From NCBI RefSeq assembly GCF_963576545.1, contig NC_083638.1:27352090-27416089 (forward strand): DNA of 64,000 nucleotides, in the 5' to 3' direction. The DNA comes from Limanda limanda. Its lineage: Eukaryota; Chordata; Actinopteri; Pleuronectiformes; Pleuronectidae. The position numbers and the translations under genes are program-made. The notes under the pieces were generated by a model that was not told the DNA's origin, did not search any database, and saw only the letters and a list, made by a program, of their open reading frames with translations. Positions 59,401 to 64,000 of this stretch are shown piece after piece; position 1 is the stretch's first letter; every line of letters begins with the position of its first letter.

Positions 59401-62400
59401 AAAGAGGAAATAAAATAATCACAAATTAAAATCAAAATAAGACAAATCCTCAAGGACCAACAATAACCTCATGTTTTGATTGGCTGTTTTTTTTTTATTT
59501 CCCCCCCACCATTTTAAACCCAATCAAGGATGCTGGTGAGGTTTTTTTTGTTCAGAAAGTCACTTAACCATTACCCAGGTAGTAATGAAGGCAGAATTTC
59601 AGGAGGACCTAGTGTGAGATACTAAGTACTGACGGTCAGTACAGAATCCACTGGCTCCGATAAAATCTACTGTAGCGGCAGTTAGTGGATGAAAGCAGTT
59701 TCCTTTAAGTGGGCTGCTCGTCAGATTCAATGCTCGTCTGAAGCTCAATCAGAGCCGCTGCACTCGCTCTGGAAAAAGCGACGACACGGACGCTGAAAGT
59801 CATTTGTCAGCCATCTTTCCTGTTCCGTCCTGTTCCACCGTGAGCGGATGAGTCGGCTGAGTGATGATTTCAGATGAGTGGTTTCAGAGTGCATGGTACT
59901 CAATGGGAAAGGTGAGATGCAGTCTGGGAAAAAAGAGAACCCACAAACCTTTTGGGGTTGAGCCATCAGAAGCCACAGAGCTATCCCCAGTGAAGCTGAA
60001 CCCGAACTCAGTCTTACTCTATGTCAGGTTGGACTGATTTTATTCTCTTTGATCTTTTCAGTTTTATTTATTGATCTGTTTTTTCCTGACATCATTTCAG
60101 ACATTGCTGATGCAATGGCTGTTTGAACCTTCTGGTTATTTGGCAGTATGGGGATACACTGCGATTGCAGGAAGCGGGAACACAACAAATACAGAGTGGA
60201 GAGCACAGACAAAGCAGTCTTATGAATGATGGTGACAGTGTCAACAGAGATGTTCATGAAATATAACAAAATAAAATAAAAAAATAGTATAAATCCCAGG
60301 CTCAGAGCCAAAACAGCAGGGCTGAATCAGGAAGGCAAACACATCTTGAAAGAGAGGAGAGCGCACACAAGCTCAGTCACATCCTAACCTTACCCAAACT
60401 TTGCATCAAGGCCCCCTTACTTCGAAACAAACAAGGCATTAACATAGAACTCAAGTCTTTTGCAGCTTTATATATAAATGTGATCTCCCAGTGCCAAGTG
60501 TTTGTTCCACTAACTCAAAACCTGACAGAGTATGGAGTCTTTGCTTAAGTGACGCCCTCCACAGTGTTGAATGTTGCTGAACAAGGAGGTGGATCTAAAA
60601 ACAGGCTCTGCTGCGTAAGGCTGGACCTCGGCCTGGACTCGTTTCCTGATGAGGAGGGGTGGGGAGGGGAGGAAGGTGAGGCTCGGGAAGAGAATAATGT
60701 GTTTGTGTGTGTATAGGGCGAGAGAGAAAATGGGGGGAGGAGAAAGAGAGAGTGAAAAGAGAGGGAGGGCGAGAGAGAGAAGGCCATTGTTGTTATTATG
60801 ATCCCCTCGGGGCTTCGAGGGCCGGGCTGAGTATGAAGAGGGGTGGGATCGAGACAGTGTGGGAAATTTACAGTCGGAAAACAGCCCTTGCTTATTGTAG
60901 AGCTGATTAAGTCCACACACACACCCACACTCATCAATCAACCCTGACGGATTTCTCCCCAAACCTCTCCACATTCCTCCTCTGCTCGCTGTCCTGAGAC
61001 GATCAACTGTCCTGAATTCAATCCCAGCCAGTGTCACCTTTACAGAGAATCTCTCAAACTGCTGAAACTGTGGTTTTAAGTAAAGAAAACTCAGGTGCTC
61101 ACGACTTATTCAACTTTGAAGTTGTTGCTTTCGCTTTGAAGTGGTTATGTCCCTCTGGGCTTTCTGTATGGAGGTTACAGAGGAGAGAAGATGAGGATTG
61201 AAGTAATATATATATAAAATACTTTAAAGTACTTTTTATCAATGAGTCTGCATTTTTGGAGCCTGTCCAGACACTTGACTGTCTAAGCACTCATTGATGT
61301 GCCTGTAGGATCGGGGAAGAGCAGGGCAGGGGGAGGAGAAAGAAGAGGAGGGAGGGGGTGCTTTTAACACTGATTAGCTGTGTCCGCCAACCAACCAGAC
61401 ACTGCCCCCCCCCACACCGACCCTGATGATGAGGAGGTGAGCGATGGACACAGGAAACCGTTTCCTGGCAACGTCTATCGACTGGCCACAGATCAATCTC
61501 CAGACCTCTGGTGGAAGCTGCATTTGCTCTTCCTTTTTTCCACCTTTCAGCACGGGCGTCCCATTAACGGTGACTCTGTCTGCTGAGGTACCCCACCTCA
61601 ACCTGTCCTCACATCGCTGGAGGCCGAGCACAGCAGCAGGGTCACGCACCTGCTGGGTACGTCCACATAAAAGCTGCACAAAACAGGAGAAGCCCAAATG
61701 CTAGTGTTTGAGAGTGCCAGCTCACATTTGGACACAGGACTGAAAATAATGTACCTGAAGTAAAGAAAAACAATGATGACTGCTCTTTAACCTTTTTTCA
61801 TTGCAGTCATAACCCTTCGAAAGGCAAGTCTTTAAATTTTACAACCGGAAAAAATCAATCCTGTACAAAGAGCTGTTGCAGCGATACGGCCGGGGGGTGG
61901 TGGTGGTGAGGGGTCTTGAGATGCTTTGTGCAGATGGGTCAGGAGACTCTACTCTACTCAAACGTGTCTCGGTCCGATCCAAACCAAAGCACACAAGGCC
62001 AAAATACCTACGGACGGAGCCATACACGTAGAAGACAACAGAGCTTTTGGTGACAAGAGTCGACACTGGTGATGACATGCTGCAAACAAAAAACACTCTC
62101 TGCAGCAGAATGAGTGTGTTACGTCCTGCCTCTGCACCACCCCTCACCTAAATCCTCCAGAGGGTTTGTTGCTATCGCAAACGTGTCTGGGCGGAGAATC
62201 CCCCCGGTGTGTTGTTCAAGTTTGAAAGGAAAATTCTAGACCCAATTCTGCGGAGTTCCTCCAGAGATTAAATATCTGAAAGCCGCTTCACTACCACAAA
62301 GGCAGCCTTAAGTACGCAAGGCCCAGTTTGTTTTAAAAAGTCAAAAAATGTAACGGGGCACACTGACAACTACAAGCAAAGCACTTACAGCGCACATTCC

Positions 62401-64000
62401 TCAAAAAGGTCTGACTCCTGCTGTAAGCTGAGGTTTCCTCTCTGACCGGCACTGTTGTTGAGCCAGCAGAGAGAATCTGGGTCACATGGGCTGTTGCCAG
62501 TGGGATAGAGCCATCAGAGTCCTCTCTCTTTCTCTGCCCCCCCCACCCCTTCTTGTTCCTGAAATCCAAACTTTGCAAGCTCAGGGAGAGGAGGTCAGCC
62601 TGCCTCCCCCGTCCCCCATCCCCCCCCTTCCCTTGTCTCAGCTGCAGGAAATTTGGCCTCTCCTCGTCCTCCCCGTCCACATCTGTGTAACCTGAGCCGG
62701 GGGAGCTGAGCCCCCTCTGGTCAGGGTGGCAGCTTACCTAATGCTGCCTCAGATAAGCCTTCTTCCCATTTCTATTTGAAGTCACTCTCTCAAGTCTCCC
62801 ACCCACTCTCCCTCACTTCAGCCTGGTTTTCAAAAATGGTCTAATCATTTAAAAACTTGAAATATTCACAAGTACCTTTCAAAATAATTTCTTGAAAATG
62901 TATCCATAATGAGCTCAGGCAATTATCTTAGTTTGCCATTGATGAATCAAGGACAAGCTTTTACAGGACAACACCACTGGTTTTGCAGGTAATGGCTCTG
63001 CTGTTTAAAAACCTTTAGTGACCATTTACACCAATCATTTTGCAAAGCATGTCTTTCTTTAAGTGTATGTTTTCATGGCAGCAATTGGTTTCCATTCATT
63101 TTGTCACAGCATGAAAATCTTTAGGCAGATTTTGAATCCATAATAATTTTTTGGTGACGTTCATATCTTATATAAATGAATGGAAACCAAAGGCTGCCAA
63201 CACCATTAGAGAATAAACACAAAAAACTCCAATAGCATGTATTTTAAAGTATTGGCAAACATGTGTATTTAAGTAGCTAAATGCTAAAAAACATAATAAA
63301 ATATTTCCTGCCCACACACTCCCCTTCATCCTATCTCTGTTCGTGGGAGATGAAACGGGAGTGGGTAGTGTTTTCATTCTGGAAGTTCAAGGTTTAGTTT
63401 AGGGGTCGCGGGGGTGAACAGCATTTGCACACACCTGCTGCTTTTTAATGAAGAGGATTAGTCTGTGATCACATGATCCTGCATGGCCCGAGCCCACCCT
63501 AGTGCTCCCAGCTTCACCGTCTTTAAAACCAAAAGACCACAGGTTGTCATGGAGGGTTCTTCCTTTTTAAAAAGCACGAGCAGTAAAAAGGCGATTATTA
63601 AGTCCTCGGTACATTAGCTGCACCCTGTGACTGCTGGGTTGTTTTGTGGTGAAACATCCTGCTCTGAAATGAAAAGCTGTGGCTTTGCTTTGTCTCTTGT
63701 TTTGTCACACGCACAGAGATGCAATAAATGCGGCCTCTCCTGTGTTATTTCATAGTGAGCTGACTTTAAATTAACCATTAGTCTGTCTCCTCTGGAGTCT
63801 CATTGTTGACAGAGAAGAGGCACTATGAGAATTAGCCCCATAAATGAAAGCTAAAGGAAGAGGTTACCCTCAAACGTCTGTTTACCTTTTCAGCCAAAGA
63901 GGTCTTTAAAAGGTTTCCAAGTAAGGAGAGGAAAAGAGGTAGACCTATTGTCCAACTGTGTGGGCACAAGATAAAGAAGGAAAACAAGAGACAAGTAGTC
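56459..64000. other. Non-coding right end of the window
   Basis: Apart from the 56.7-57.15 kb dispersed repeat I see no gene. A purine-rich GAGAGAG/GGGAGG region lies at 60.65-60.79 kb and C-rich runs at 61.4 and 62.5-62.6 kb. The 175-aa minus frame at 60510-61037 is low-complexity Ser/Pro/Leu and antisense to purine-rich DNA. The 62.8-63.2 and 63.65-63.99 kb parts are non-repetitive and could be regulatory. Confidence 0.45.
56723..57146. mobile_element. Dispersed teleost repeat, probable non-autonomous DNA element
   Basis: The segments ATGAAGCCAACATATGCCAG ... CTGCCATCTTGTACATTTGG (56.77-56.82 kb) and GCAGCCAGACACCAGGTGGC ... TCTTCACTTTTGGGGAGCAG (57.08-57.14 kb) are ones I recognise as parts of one abundant fish repeat. 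The AT-rich middle with CCTAAAATGACAGAAACC fits it too. Ends and target duplication were not resolved. Confidence 0.5.

Noticed and set aside
60510..61037. 175-aa minus-strand frame
   Set aside because: Low-complexity Ser/Pro/Leu/His sequence opposite a purine-rich block. Nothing resembling a known protein.
61374..61704. Overlapping frames on both strands (about 107 and 86 aa)
   Set aside because: No recognisable motif, no convincing splice or start context, and C-rich runs inflate the open length.

Overview
The window looks like teleost fish nuclear DNA. It has short vertebrate-type exons with GT-AG introns, AATAAA poly(A) signals, very dense (CA/GT)n and (CT)n microsatellites, teleost-style tRNA-derived SINEs and small DNA transposons. 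Only two protein genes can be supported, both on the + strand and both in roughly the first 16 kb.

Gene 1 (before position 1 to about 8.2 kb) is the 3' half of eprs1, the bifunctional glutamyl-prolyl-tRNA synthetase. Seventeen exons (888 codons plus stop) encode a run of WHEP domains, a Lys/Gly-rich linker and the complete prolyl-tRNA synthetase half. The GluRS half lies upstream of the window. The WHEP part is unusual. Three almost identical exon+intron units (about 331 bp period) lie in tandem before a diverged fourth WHEP exon, which implies at least five WHEP domains where human has three.

Gene 2 (9.48-15.8 kb) is a complete glo1 (glyoxalase I). It has six exons, 180 residues and all four metal ligands, with a (CT)51 tract about 60 bp upstream of the ATG. 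Its 4.15-kb first intron is full of DNA-transposon debris, including a 1.1-kb element with perfect 15-bp terminal inverted repeats and a 6-bp target duplication. The two genes share a strand, separated by about 1.3 kb; one handles translation (and translational control in mammals), the other methylglyoxal detoxification. No functional link is visible.

From about 15.8 kb to 64 kb I see no supportable coding gene. This part holds microsatellites (24.9, 28.1-28.4, 33.2-34.0, 35.6, 37.6, 41.1-41.9, 45.1, 52.7 and 53.2-53.9 kb), tRNA-derived SINE copies (24.0, 28.7, 42.2, 47.7 and 56.2 kb), TTAA-type MITE relatives, a dispersed 56.7-57.1 kb repeat and a 1,235-bp hAT-like transposon at 48.07-49.30 kb. 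That transposon has a perfect 8-bp target duplication and carries a decayed fragment of a histone H3 gene. Several non-repetitive stretches (18.3-19.2, 22.6-22.85 and 62.8-64 kb) read like candidate conserved non-coding elements, but this needs cross-species alignment.

Best leads: the WHEP exon amplification, a possible intronic poly(A) route to a WHEP-terminated short eprs1 isoform, and the histone H3 fragment captured in a DNA transposon.
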